In this document: positions 36,695 to 47,514 of the stretch, piece after piece
Layout of the letters: the number at the start of each line of letters is the position of its first letter
How positions within the stretch are numbered: the stretch's first letter is position 1
From: an uncultured Acidobacteriota bacterium
Lineage (GTDB): Bacteria; Acidobacteriota; Vicinamibacteria; Fen-336
Direction of reading: 5' to 3'
Length of the DNA: 64,000 nucleotides
NCBI GenBank assembly: GCA_902826455.1
Contig: CADEEV010000025.1
Coordinates: 1 to 64,000, forward strand
Position numbers and translations under genes: made by a program
The notes under the pieces: model-generated
What the model was told of the DNA's origin: nothing
The model's database searches: none
The model's input: only the letters and a program-made list of their open reading frames with translations

Positions 36695-39265
36695 CTATCC
36701 CAGGATCTCGGCGGCGCGGCCCGCCAGCTCGGCCCGGCTGCGGGCGTTCAGCTTGCCGAGCAGCGCGGAGACGTGGTGGTCCACGGTGCGCGTCGATACG
36801 AACAGGCGCTCCGCGATCTCCGCGTTGCGCAATCCCTCCGCCACGAGCCGCAGCACGTCGACCTCGCGCGCGGTCAGGCCCGACGGCCTCCCCTGCGAGG
36901 CCGGCCGAGCTTTCATCTTGCGCACGCCGTGGCTGCGCAGGCGCTGGCGCAGGCGATCCGCCATGGGCGTCGCTCCGAGGCGCTCGAACGTGTCGTGGGC
37001 TTCGCGCAGCGCCGCCTCGTCGTCGAGATCGGCGAGGGCCATGGCCCTTTCGTAGGGAGCCCCCACGGCCCGCCACGCGTCCGCCGCGGCCCGGGCGTCG
37101 CCCTGGACCTGCAGGCGATAGGGGAGCGCCGCGCGGGCCGGCGCCTCGTGGAGGTCGCCCGCCCGCCACAGCCACGAGGCGAGTTCGCCGACCGCGAGAT
37201 GGTTGCGATCGCGAGCGCGCTCGAAGGCCGGGCGCGCGATCTCCCGGACGCGCTCGAGGTCCCCCGCGAGCCAGGCCGCCTCGGCGCGCGCGACGGCCAC
37301 GGGGCCCACGCGCTGCAGCTCGTCGGTCTCGGCGGCGAGGGCATGCGCCTCGTCGAGCAGCTCGGACGCGCCGGGCTCGCCGCGCCGCGTCCGCAGCCGC
37401 GCGAGCACCACGAGGGGCTGCACGCGGCCGGGCCCGCTCAGCCGCGGGTCGCGCAGGACCTGTTCCGCGAGGGCCGCGGCCTGGTCGAAGCGCCCTTCCC
37501 AGAACTCGCACAGGGCGAGCCACCCCAGCAGGTACAGGCGATAGGACTCGAGGTCGTGCTCGCTTGCGTAACGCAGCCCGTCGTCGAGATAGCGGCGCGC
37601 GGCCTCGAAGCGCAACAGGGCCAGGGTCCGCGTGGCGAGGTTCGTGTAGCCACGCGAGACGTGGTCCTCGTACTGCAGCTCGAGAGCCAGGGCCAGGCTG
37701 CGCTCGAGGATCACGGCGCCGCTGTCGTCGGTCTCGTGGTAGCGGGCGAGGCCCACGCTGTTGAGCGCGTGGCAGAGGATCTCGCTCTCGCCGAGACTCT
37801 CGGCCAGGTCGATCGCGCGCTGCCCCCAGTCCTTCGCCTCCTGGACGCGGCCGGCGAGGACGTGGAGCTGGGCCAGGTTCGCGTAGGCCCACGCGAGCTG
37901 GGGCCCGGGCCCGATCCCTTCCAGGGCCGCAAGGGAGAGCTGCGCCTCGCGCTCGGCGTCCTCGTTGCGTCCGAGGAACCAGGCGAGACGCGACAGCCAG
38001 CGGTGGCTCTCGCCGATCTTGGTGCCGTCGCCGAGGCTGCGCCAGATCTCGAAGGCGCGCCTGCGGGCGGCGAGCGCCTCCTCGAACGCGCTCGTGAGGT
38101 AGCCCTCGTAGGAGAGCGCCTCCTCGAGGGCCGCGCGTTCGGCCGGCGGCAGGGGCGCCGCCCAGCGCAGCGCCCGCGCGTACTGCGCGGCGGCCTCGCG
38201 GTGCGCGCGCAGGGCGGCCGAGCGGCGCGCGGCCCGGGGTGCGAACTCGAGGACGGCGGGGCCGTCGCCCGCGGCCTCGGCGTGGGCGGCGAGCATCGCG
38301 AGGGCCTCGGGATCCGAGGCGAGGTGCCGTCGAACGCCGAGCGCCCGGGCGTTGAGCTCGGCCGCGCGCGCCGGCGCCAGCATCCGGAGGATGGCGTCGC
38401 GCGAGAGCTCGTGACGGAACGCGACGAGGCCCGCGTCCTGCACCAGGACGCCGACGCGAAGGCTCTCCTCGAAGCTCGTGGCCTCGATGCCCATCTCGGC
38501 GAGCTGTGACGCCGGGAAGCGCGGACCCAGCACGGCCGCCGCCTCCAGGGCGCGCCGGCCCGGGTCGCTCAGGCGCGCCGCACGCGCGAGGATCGCGTCG
38601 CGCAGCGTCGGCGGCAGCGTGTCGCCGTCGGTCGCCAGCACCTCGGTCACGAAGAACGGGTTGCCGCCGGTGCGTACATGGAGCGCGCCGGGGTCGCGTC
38701 CGGTGCCGTAGGCGAGCCGGCCGACGCCCTCCGGGCTCAGCGGCTTCAACCGCAGGCGCTGGGCACCCCAGGCCACGAGGCCGTCGCGGACGATCCGGAA
38801 AGGATGCTGTGGAGAGATCTCGTCGTCGCGGTAGGTGACGACCACGAGGCTGCGGAGTCCCTCGAGGCTCCGGCCCAGGTAGGCGAGGAGATCGAGCGTC
38901 GCCTCGTCGGCCCAGTGCACGTCCTCGAGGACGAGCACGCAGGGGGACGCGGCGAGGATGTCGCCGAGTGCCGCAAAGATCCGGGCCGGCGGCGCCTCCC
39001 GCTCGAGAAGGCGCCGGAAGCCCGCGTCGAGGCCAGTCGCGACGTCGACCAGGGGTCCGAGCGGAGTCGGCAGCGACGACGGATCGCAGGCGCCCCACAG
39101 GACGCCGAGGTCGGCCGGTCGCGCCTGGCAGAAGCTGCGGACGAGCGTGGTCTTGCCGAGGCCCGCCTCGCCTTCGACGAGGGCGAGCCGTCCGCGGCCC
39201 GACGCGGCCTCGGCCGCCAGCCGGCCGAGGGCCTCGAGCGGTTCGCTGCGTTCGACCAGTTGCAT
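36695..39265 (-). CDS. LAL-type LuxR family ATPase regulator (katG-adjacent paralogue)
   Basis: 856 aa from the ATG at 39265, colinear with the regulator at 8178-10790 throughout. AAA/STAND ATPase with P-loop EGEAGLGKTT and VLVLEDVHWADE, helical repeats sharing blocks such as WLSRLAWFLGRNE and GWLALCEFWEGR, and a C-terminal LuxR HTH (LTAREVDVLRLVAEGLRNAEI). It lies downstream of katG behind a strong terminator whose T-tract ends only about 15 bp before the start, leaving little room for its own promoter. Target genes are unknown. Confidence 0.9.
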   Translation of the reverse strand: MQLVERSEPLEALGRLAAEAASGRGRLALVEGEAGLGKTTLVRSFCQARPADLGVLWGACDPSSLPTPLGPLVDVATGLDAGFRRLLEREAPPARIFAALGDILAASPCVLVLEDVHWADEATLDLLAYLGRSLEGLRSLVVVTYRDDEISPQHPFRIVRDGLVAWGAQRLRLKPLSPEGVGRLAYGTGRDPGALHVRTGGNPFFVTEVLATDGDTLPPTLRDAILARAARLSDPGRRALEAAAVLGPRFPASQLAEMGIEATSFEESLRVGVLVQDAGLVAFRHELSRDAILRMLAPARAAELNARALGVRRHLASDPEALAMLAAHAEAAGDGPAVLEFAPRAARRSAALRAHREAAAQYARALRWAAPLPPAERAALEEALSYEGYLTSAFEEALAARRRAFEIWRSLGDGTKIGESHRWLSRLAWFLGRNEDAEREAQLSLAALEGIGPGPQLAWAYANLAQLHVLAGRVQEAKDWGQRAIDLAESLGESEILCHALNSVGLARYHETDDSGAVILERSLALALELQYEDHVSRGYTNLATRTLALLRFEAARRYLDDGLRYASEHDLESYRLYLLGWLALCEFWEGRFDQAAALAEQVLRDPRLSGPGRVQPLVVLARLRTRRGEPGASELLDEAHALAAETDELQRVGPVAVARAEAAWLAGDLERVREIARPAFERARDRNHLAVGELASWLWRAGDLHEAPARAALPYRLQVQGDARAAADAWRAVGAPYERAMALADLDDEAALREAHDTFERLGATPMADRLRQRLRSHGVRKMKARPASQGRPSGLTAREVDVLRLVAEGLRNAEIAERLFVSTRTVDHHVSALLGKLNARSRAELAGRAAEILG

Positions 39266-39280
39266 CACGGGACTCGAACC

Positions 39281-39319
39281 AAAACAAAAAAGGGCCGGGC
39301 AGCCGCAGCTGCCCGGCCC
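39281..39319 (-). terminator. Rho-independent terminator of katG
   Basis: Perfect 12-bp stem GGGCCGGGCAGC (39292-39303) with GCTGCCCGGCCC (39308-39319) and a 4-nt loop. On the minus strand it is followed by TTTTTTGTTTT (39291-39281). It begins 11 bp after the katG stop. Confidence 0.9.
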
Positions 39320-39330
39320 CCGAGACGGCT

Positions 39331-41620
<2,290 letters not shown>

Positions 41621-41628
41621 GTCTCTCG

Positions 41629-42564
41629 ATGGCTGCCCTCCCGACTCTCCGCCAGCTCGCCTACCTGGTCGAGCTCTCCGAGCACCTGAACTTCCGGGTC
41701 GCGGCGGAGGCGCAGTTCGTCACGCAGTCGACGCTGTCCGCGGGCATCAAGGAGCTCGAGAGCCTGCTGGGCGTGCAGCTCGTGGAGCGCGACAACCGCA
41801 ACGTGCGGCTCACGACGGTGGGGGAGGACGTCGTCGCCCGTGCCCGCGAGCTGCTGGCGGCTGCGACGGACCTGTCGGAGGCGGCGCGCTCCGCGACGCG
41901 GCCGCTCTCGGGGGCGCTGCGGCTCGGCGCCATCCCCCCGATCGCTCCCTACCTCCTGCCGCGGCTGCTCCCCGACCTGCGCCGGGCCCCTCCCGAGCTG
42001 ACGCTCCACCTCTGCGAGGACCTCACGAAGCGCCTGCTCGAGCGGCTCCACGCCGGGCGTCTCGACGTGGCCTTGATCGCCCTGCCCTTCGACACCGGCG
42101 ACCTCTACGTGCGCGAGCTGTTCGAGGACGAGTTCTCGTTCGTGGCGCGCGAGGGCGATCCCGCGATCAAGGAGAAGGACATCGCCCTGCGCAAGATCGA
42201 CAGCGGCGACGTGCTGCTCCTCGAGGAGGGTCACTGCCTGCGCGACCACGCCATCGCGGCGTGCAGCCCGCGCCGCGGCCGCTGGGACTCGCGGGTCGAG
42301 GCCACCAGCCTTCCGACCCTGATCCAGATGGTCGAAGGCGGGCTGGGCGTCACGCTGCTGCCCGGCATCGCGCTCGACGCCGGCATCCTCAAGGGCACGC
42401 GGCTCGTGGTGCGTCCCCTGCAGGCCCCGGTGCCGTCGCGGACCCTGGCCTTGGTCGCGCGCCGCACCTCGCCGCGCTGCCGCGACGCGGACCTGCTGGC
42501 GGAGTACCTGCTCGCGGAACACCGTCACCCGAAGGGGTTAGGCAAGAAAACTCCGTTCTCGTGA
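41629..42564 (+). CDS. oxyR: Hydrogen-peroxide-sensing LysR regulator OxyR
   Basis: 311 aa. N-terminal LysR HTH (FRVAAEAQFVTQSTLSAGIKELE). The regulatory domain has the redox pair C203 and C212 in EGHCLRDHAIAAC, nine residues apart exactly as C199/C208 of E. coli OxyR. Peroxide should form the disulfide and activate katG. Divergent from katG. Confidence 0.95.
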   Translation: MAALPTLRQLAYLVELSEHLNFRVAAEAQFVTQSTLSAGIKELESLLGVQLVERDNRNVRLTTVGEDVVARARELLAAATDLSEAARSATRPLSGALRLGAIPPIAPYLLPRLLPDLRRAPPELTLHLCEDLTKRLLERLHAGRLDVALIALPFDTGDLYVRELFEDEFSFVAREGDPAIKEKDIALRKIDSGDVLLLEEGHCLRDHAIAACSPRRGRWDSRVEATSLPTLIQMVEGGLGVTLLPGIALDAGILKGTRLVVRPLQAPVPSRTLALVARRTSPRCRDADLLAEYLLAEHRHPKGLGKKTPFS

Positions 42565-42587
42565 TGCCTCGCGGAGGGCCGCGGTCC

Positions 42588-42593
42588 TAGAGT
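42588..42593 (+). promoter_or_regulatory. Candidate -10 (TAGAGT), leaderless-type
   Basis: TAGAGT ends 6 nt before the ATG at 42600. No ribosome-binding site. Confidence 0.45.
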
Positions 42594-42599
42594 TTCGCC

Positions 42600-43469
42600 A
42601 TGCCCTTCACGCGGATCACGACGGCAGGCGCCGGCACGATGGGATCCCAGGTCGCGTGGCAGATGGCCTTCCACGGCAAGCACGTGACGGTCTACGACGC
42701 GATTCCCGCGGGCCTCGAGAAAGGCAAGGCGTTCCATCGGGAGTACGCGGAGCACTTCGCGCGGGCGAGGGGCGCGACGCGGGAGCAGATCGCCGGAACC
42801 TTCGCGCGCCTCGCGTACACGACCGACCTGGCCGCGGCCGTCCGCGAGGCCGATCTCGTGAGCGAGTCCGTGCCCGAGTCGCTCTCGATCAAGGAGGCGT
42901 TCTGGCGCGAGGCGGCGGCCCACGCCCCGGCCCGCACGGTCTTCACCACCAACACCTCGACGCTGGCTCCGAGCGCCCTCGCGGGCTTCGTCGACCGGCC
43001 CGCGAAGTTCCTGGCCCTGCACTTCGCGATCGGGGTCTGGGAGTCCAACATCGGCGAGGTGATGGGCCATCCCGGCACCGACCCGGCCGTGTTCGAGGAC
43101 GTGCTGCGCTTCGCGGCGGAGATCGGTCTCGTGCCGATCCCGATCCGCAAGGAGCAGGAGGGCTACATCGTCAACAGCCTGCTCGTGCCCTGGTGCACCG
43201 GAGCCCTCGACCTGCTGGTGCGCGGCGTGAGCGACCCCGAGAGCATCGACCGCACCTGGATGATCACGCTGCGGACCGGCCTGGGCCCGTGCGGCATGAT
43301 GGACCGCATGGGCCTCGGCGTCGTGTACCACGTCGCGCAGCGGATCGGCGACGACTACGCGCGCTACCTCGACGAGAACTTCGTCCGGAAGGGTCACCTG
43401 GGAGTCGCGAGCGGCCAGGGCTTCTATCGCTATCCCGATCCCGCGTTCGCCCGGCCGGGGTTCCTCTAG
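42600..43469 (+). CDS. 3-hydroxyacyl-CoA dehydrogenase family protein
   Basis: 289 aa. Rossmann NAD site TAGAGTMGSQVAW (residues 8-20), SESVPESLSIKEAFW, NTSTLAPS with the catalytic region, and the catalytic-type His in LALHFAIGVWE (near residue 141). The C-terminal domain is present (GPCGMMDRMGLGV). Family enzymes oxidise L-3-hydroxyacyl-CoA or related hydroxy acids such as 3-hydroxybutyrate derivatives. No other beta-oxidation genes are adjacent, so the exact substrate is open. Confidence 0.92.
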   Translation: MPFTRITTAGAGTMGSQVAWQMAFHGKHVTVYDAIPAGLEKGKAFHREYAEHFARARGATREQIAGTFARLAYTTDLAAAVREADLVSESVPESLSIKEAFWREAAAHAPARTVFTTNTSTLAPSALAGFVDRPAKFLALHFAIGVWESNIGEVMGHPGTDPAVFEDVLRFAAEIGLVPIPIRKEQEGYIVNSLLVPWCTGALDLLVRGVSDPESIDRTWMITLRTGLGPCGMMDRMGLGVVYHVAQRIGDDYARYLDENFVRKGHLGVASGQGFYRYPDPAFARPGFL

Positions 43470-43475
43470 GGCTCG

Positions 43476-45335
43476 CTACCAGATCGAGCAGCGTGTCTCG
43501 ACCGGCCGACACCCGAAGGCCTGGGCGAACTCCGGCAGGTTGGCGAGGGTGCCGAGCACGCGGAAGCGACCCGGCGCGTGGGAGTCGGTCTTCGCGAGGG
43601 CACGCAGGGTCTCGGGCGTCGCCGCTTCCGCGCGGGCGTGGGCCCAGGCCTCGAAGAAGCGCTGCTCGGCCGTGACCCCGTCCCGGACGGGGACCGGGTG
43701 CTCCGCCAGCGCCTTCACGAGCGCACGGTAGGCGAGGCGCACGCCGCCCAGGTCGCCGATGGCCTCGCTCTCGACCCGCTTGCCGTCGAGCCGCAGGCCG
43801 GGCTCCACCTCGAACGCGGCGTACTGGTCGTCGACGCACGCGGCGCGCGCCTGGAACTGCTCGCGATCCGAAGCGCTCCACCAGGGCAGCGGCCGGCCCT
43901 GGGCGTCGAAGTCGGCGCCGCCCGCGTCGATCGCGTGGGTGATGTCGTGGGCGACGCCTACTCCGATCCCGCCGTAGAGCTCGGGATCCTCGATCCCGGG
44001 CCGGAAGCCCAGGCCCAGCAGGAAGCCGGCGGGGAGCACGATCTGGTTGAGCTGGGCGTCGATGTAGGCGGCCGAGGAGGACGCCGGCAGCAGCCAGACG
44101 TTGCGGTCGGTGGGCCGGCCGATGCGCCGACGGTCGTCCTGGACCGCGAAGTGCCGGGCGACCACGACGTTGGCCCAGAAGGCGTCACGCTGGATCGGCA
44201 GGTTGCTGAGGTTCTTCCACGAGTGAGGTGCTGCGACCTGCGCGTCGTAGGCGGCGAGCTTCTCGAGGGCCCGCGTGCGCGTAGCCGGGCTCATCCACGC
44301 GGCGCTCGCGACGCCTTCGTCGACGGCGGCCCGAAGACTCGTGACCATCGCCTCGACACGGGCCCGCGCCGCCGGCGGAAAGTGGCGCTCGACGTAGATC
44401 TGGCCGACGGCATCGCCGAGCAGGGCCTCGGTGGTCTCGGCGCAGTGAGCCGCCCGCGCCTTGCCTCGGGCCGGCGAGGCCTCGACGAACGCGTGGGACA
44501 GATACGGCGCGGCCGCGTCGAGGAGCCGATAGCGGAGGTAGCTGCGCCAGACGGCGACAGGCGTCTGGCGCAGCGCGCGATCGAGCTGGCGCAGCAGGCG
44601 CGGCTCGGCCACGTTGACGGCGTCGTGGCCCAGCCCGGCCTCGTCGAGGTAGTTCGCCCAGTCGACGGACGGGGCGAGCGCCACGAGCTCGGTGAACGTG
44701 GTGGGGTGGTCGAGCTGCGCCGGATCGACGGAGGGGTCGAGCGCGCCCTGGCTCAGCGCGGCCTCGAGCGCCACGATCGCATCGGCTTCCGCGGTGCCGC
44801 CGCCCAGGGCGAGGATCGCGGCGACGTGCGCGCGGTCGGCCGGCGCGTCGAACCGGCCGGCCGAGACGTTGAGGACGAAGCGCTTCGGGTCCTGGTAGGA
44901 CGGTGCGCCTGCGGTGGTGAAGCCGACGGAGACGCCGATCGCGTGGAGGTGCCGCAGGACCCGCTGGACGTCCGACGGTGTTTGCGCCGCGTCGATCTCG
45001 GCGAGCAACGGCTGGAGCGGCGCGACACCCGCGGCGTCCACGCGCGGTTCGTCCAGGCACGAGGCGTAGAAGTCGCCCGCGAGCCGCTCGGCGCTTCCGG
45101 CCGGGGCGTGGCTCGCGTCCGCGTCCGTGAGCAGTGTCTGCAGACGACGCTGGTTCTCGACACGGCCGGCGCTGCGCGGGCTCCAGCGCGACTGGCCTTC
45201 GGGAATCGGGTTGGCCGTGAGCCAGGCCGTGTTGGCGTAGGCGTAGAAATCCGCGCACGGCTCCGCGGGTCCTTCGGCAAGGAGCAGCGGAGCGAGGAGC
45301 AGGAGAGAGCCGGCCGCGAGCCCGTGGATCTTCAT
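43476..45335 (-). CDS. M13 (neprilysin-type) peptidase with altered active site, secreted
   Basis: 619 aa; the ATG overlaps the isochorismatase stop (ATGA). Signal peptide residues 1-20 (LLLLAPLLLAEG). M13 domains cover the whole protein, including CADFYAYAN at the start and the closing CSIW. The zinc motif reads H463-D464-I-T-H467, so the catalytic Glu of HExxH is Asp; the third ligand E524 and D528 (EAIGD) are kept. The substrate-binding NAYY motif is reduced to AAY. The protein may be weakly active, specialised or a binding protein. Confidence 0.9.
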   Translation of the reverse strand: MKIHGLAAGSLLLLAPLLLAEGPAEPCADFYAYANTAWLTANPIPEGQSRWSPRSAGRVENQRRLQTLLTDADASHAPAGSAERLAGDFYASCLDEPRVDAAGVAPLQPLLAEIDAAQTPSDVQRVLRHLHAIGVSVGFTTAGAPSYQDPKRFVLNVSAGRFDAPADRAHVAAILALGGGTAEADAIVALEAALSQGALDPSVDPAQLDHPTTFTELVALAPSVDWANYLDEAGLGHDAVNVAEPRLLRQLDRALRQTPVAVWRSYLRYRLLDAAAPYLSHAFVEASPARGKARAAHCAETTEALLGDAVGQIYVERHFPPAARARVEAMVTSLRAAVDEGVASAAWMSPATRTRALEKLAAYDAQVAAPHSWKNLSNLPIQRDAFWANVVVARHFAVQDDRRRIGRPTDRNVWLLPASSSAAYIDAQLNQIVLPAGFLLGLGFRPGIEDPELYGGIGVGVAHDITHAIDAGGADFDAQGRPLPWWSASDREQFQARAACVDDQYAAFEVEPGLRLDGKRVESEAIGDLGGVRLAYRALVKALAEHPVPVRDGVTAEQRFFEAWAHARAEAATPETLRALAKTDSHAPGRFRVLGTLANLPEFAQAFGCRPVETRCSIW

Positions 45336-45904
45336 GCGCGCCTCCCGCCCTCGGAGAGGAGCGTTCGCGTGTCGACGACCGAGGCGAACTCGCCGTGCAG
45401 GTCGGACAGCGCCACGGCGTGGACGAGCTCCGCGGGGTAGAGCACCTCGTCGGGGCCCGTGCGGTCGAAGGCCGCGGTCGCGTCGGAGACGACCCAGGCG
45501 TCGTAGCCCAGATTGCCGGCCATCCGCGCCGTCGTCGAGACGCAGTGGTTCGTGGTAAGTCCCGCCAGGACGAGGCTCGTGATGCCGGAGCGCCGCAGGT
45601 CCGCGTCGAGGGTGGTGCCGATGAAGCAGCTGTTGACGCTCTTCTCGATCACCGGCTCGGTGGAGCGCGGCGCCGTCGCGGTCTTGAACTCGTTGCCGGG
45701 CTGACCGGGCCGCAGCGGCGAGGTGGGCAGCGTCGACATGTGGCGGGCGTGGAGAACGGGAAGGCGGCGGGCCCGCCACACGGTGAGCAGGGCCGCGACG
45801 TGCTCCTCGAGCTCGGGGTTGTTGCGGCGGCCCCAGACGGGATCGTCGAAGCCCTTCTGGACGTCGATGACGAGGAGCGCTGCGGTGCTGGCTTCGCTGT
45901 TCAT
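45332..45904 (-). CDS. Isochorismatase-family cysteine hydrolase
   Basis: 190 aa from the ATG at 45904; a longer in-frame extension reaches into the regulator region and is unlikely. Catalytic triad of the family: D14 (LLVIDVQ), Lys in IEKSVNSCF and Cys in TTNHCVSTTARMA. Such enzymes hydrolyse amides or vinyl ethers (nicotinamidase-like); the substrate is unknown. Translationally coupled to the M13 peptidase and divergent from a LysR regulator. Confidence 0.9.
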   Translation of the reverse strand: MNSEASTAALLVIDVQKGFDDPVWGRRNNPELEEHVAALLTVWRARRLPVLHARHMSTLPTSPLRPGQPGNEFKTATAPRSTEPVIEKSVNSCFIGTTLDADLRRSGITSLVLAGLTTNHCVSTTARMAGNLGYDAWVVSDATAAFDRTGPDEVLYPAELVHAVALSDLHGEFASVVDTRTLLSEGGRRA

Positions 45905-45973
45905 GAGCCTTGTGTACCGGAGCGAGGTCCCCGCGCCAAAGCGCCGATTCTCCGCATCGGCCGCGGCGATGGT

Positions 45974-46882
45974 ATGAAGGGGACCGTGAAGACCGACCTC
46001 GAGCTCCGCCACCTCCGCGTTTTCGTGAGCGTCGTGGAGACGGGCGGCCACACCCGCGCGGCCCGCAGCCTCGGCCTCTCGCAGTCCACGGTCTCCGAGA
46101 CGCTGACCTCGCTCGAGCGCGCCCTCGGGACAGAGCTGTTCCGCAAGGCGGGGAAGGGGATCAGCCTCACGCGCTCGGGCGAGACGCTACTGCCCTATGC
46201 GCGGCGCGTCCTGGGCCTCACCAGCGAGATCGTCGCGCAGCTCGCCGTCGTCGCGAGCGACGTGAAGGCCACCCTGACCGTGGCCGCGGTCGAATCCATC
46301 AGCACCTACGTCCTGCCCGCGCGCCTGGCGGAGCTGCGCGAGAAATGGCCCCGCGTGAGCCTGGAGGTGGCGACGCGCGTTTGCGCCGAGATCCGCGAGA
46401 GCGTCGCGGCCGGCCAGAGCGACCTCGGCCTGGTCCTGGAGATGGACGCGGGGCGGAACGACGACACGATGCTCACGCGCGGGCGGCTCGTGATCTTCGG
46501 TGCGCCGGCGCATCCGCTCGCCGGCCGCACGGCCTCGGCCGACGACCTGGCGCGATGCGATTTCTACATGAGCGACGCGGCAGGCGACTACCACCAGGCC
46601 CTGCGCCGGCACTTCGAGGCCGCCGGTCTGCCGCATCCCCGCACCCAGGCCCTCGGCACCGTCGAGGGAGTGAAGCGCGGCATTCTCGCCGGAGGCACGG
46701 CGCTCGGCCTGCTTCCGGCTCACGCCTTGAAGCCCGAGCTGGCCGCCGGGGCTCTCGTCGAGGTGCGCGTACGGCCCGCGCTCCCGGGCCTCGTGCTCCG
46801 TGCCGTGACCACGCCCGAGGCGGACGCGTCGCCCCTCGTGCAGGAGCTCGTCCACGGCCTGCGGGGCCTGGCGCTGGGCTAG
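45974..46882 (+). CDS. LysR-family transcriptional regulator
   Basis: 302 aa from the ATG at 45974; a GTG at 45986 preceded by AAGGGG is an alternative. N-terminal HTH (HTRAARSLGLSQSTVSETLTSLE), then a substrate-binding domain. Divergent from isochorismatase-M13, 69 bp apart, so a likely regulator of that pair. The stop codon overlaps that of the convergent Cys-rich gene in a shared CTAG. Confidence 0.92.
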   Translation: MKGTVKTDLELRHLRVFVSVVETGGHTRAARSLGLSQSTVSETLTSLERALGTELFRKAGKGISLTRSGETLLPYARRVLGLTSEIVAQLAVVASDVKATLTVAAVESISTYVLPARLAELREKWPRVSLEVATRVCAEIRESVAAGQSDLGLVLEMDAGRNDDTMLTRGRLVIFGAPAHPLAGRTASADDLARCDFYMSDAAGDYHQALRRHFEAAGLPHPRTQALGTVEGVKRGILAGGTALGLLPAHALKPELAAGALVEVRVRPALPGLVLRAVTTPEADASPLVQELVHGLRGLALG

Positions 46883-47421
46883 TTGTAGCAGCGCGTCAGG
46901 AACGCCTTGCCGACACCGGTCTTGTTGGCCGGCGCGCAGGTCAGACCTTCCGGCGCGCAGCACCAGCACTCGCCCATGGCCTCGGCGCGGCCGCCGACCG
47001 GGATCGTGTTGTGGTCGGCGGGCGCGCCTGCCGCCTTGCACACGCCGTCGGTCATCGCGCTGCTGAACAGCTCCACGCGCTCGCTCGTGGTGTTGACGTA
47101 GACGGGCGTCTTCGTGGCGCCGGGGAACGCCACGGCCGTGACCGCCTTGTCGGCGCCGAGCTGGCGATAGATGACGATGACGGCGTCGCCGGGCTTGAAG
47201 GCGGCGAGCTCGCCGACGACACCCTTCTCGAAGCGCCAGCTCACCTGCTTGCCGTCGTCCGTCTTCATGTTGAGCGCGTTCAGGGTCGTGTCGACGGCGA
47301 TCAGGGTACCCCTCACGCTCTTGTGCTCCGAGGCGGCCGCGGCGGTCTGCGCCTGCACGGTCGCTCCGGCGCCGAGCGCCGAGACGAGGGCGAAGGACAA
47401 CACGGCGTTCTCGAGCTTCAT
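46879..47421 (-). CDS. Secreted Cys-rich protein of unknown function
   Basis: 180 aa. Signal peptide residues 1-25 (cut after VQA). The central region has beta-strand character (SVRGTLIAVDTTLNALNMKTDDGKQ). The C-terminal third carries seven Cys (GVC, GECWCC, LTC, RCYN), suggesting disulfides or a metal site. No family recognised. It overlaps the LysR stop by 4 bp, convergently. Confidence 0.78.
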   Translation of the reverse strand: MKLENAVLSFALVSALGAGATVQAQTAAAASEHKSVRGTLIAVDTTLNALNMKTDDGKQVSWRFEKGVVGELAAFKPGDAVIVIYRQLGADKAVTAVAFPGATKTPVYVNTTSERVELFSSAMTDGVCKAAGAPADHNTIPVGGRAEAMGECWCCAPEGLTCAPANKTGVGKAFLTRCYN

Positions 47422-47472
47422 GGCCGGGAGCATCACGCCGATCGCGGGCATCGTCAAGCGAGCCGTCTCGGC

Positions 47473-47478
47473 TAGACT
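47473..47478 (+). promoter_or_regulatory. Candidate -10 (TAGACT) of lepA
   Basis: TAGACT is 36 nt upstream of the lepA ATG; GGAG lies 5 nt before the start, so this would be a leadered transcript. Confidence 0.35.
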
Positions 47479-47514
47479 GACGGGTCTGCTGGCCGGATCG
47501 CAGCCCCGGAGACC

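Noticed and set aside
42565-42587. CGCGG-AGGG-CCGCG hairpin after oxyR
   Set aside because: Five base pairs only, expected often at this G+C content, and no T-tract.
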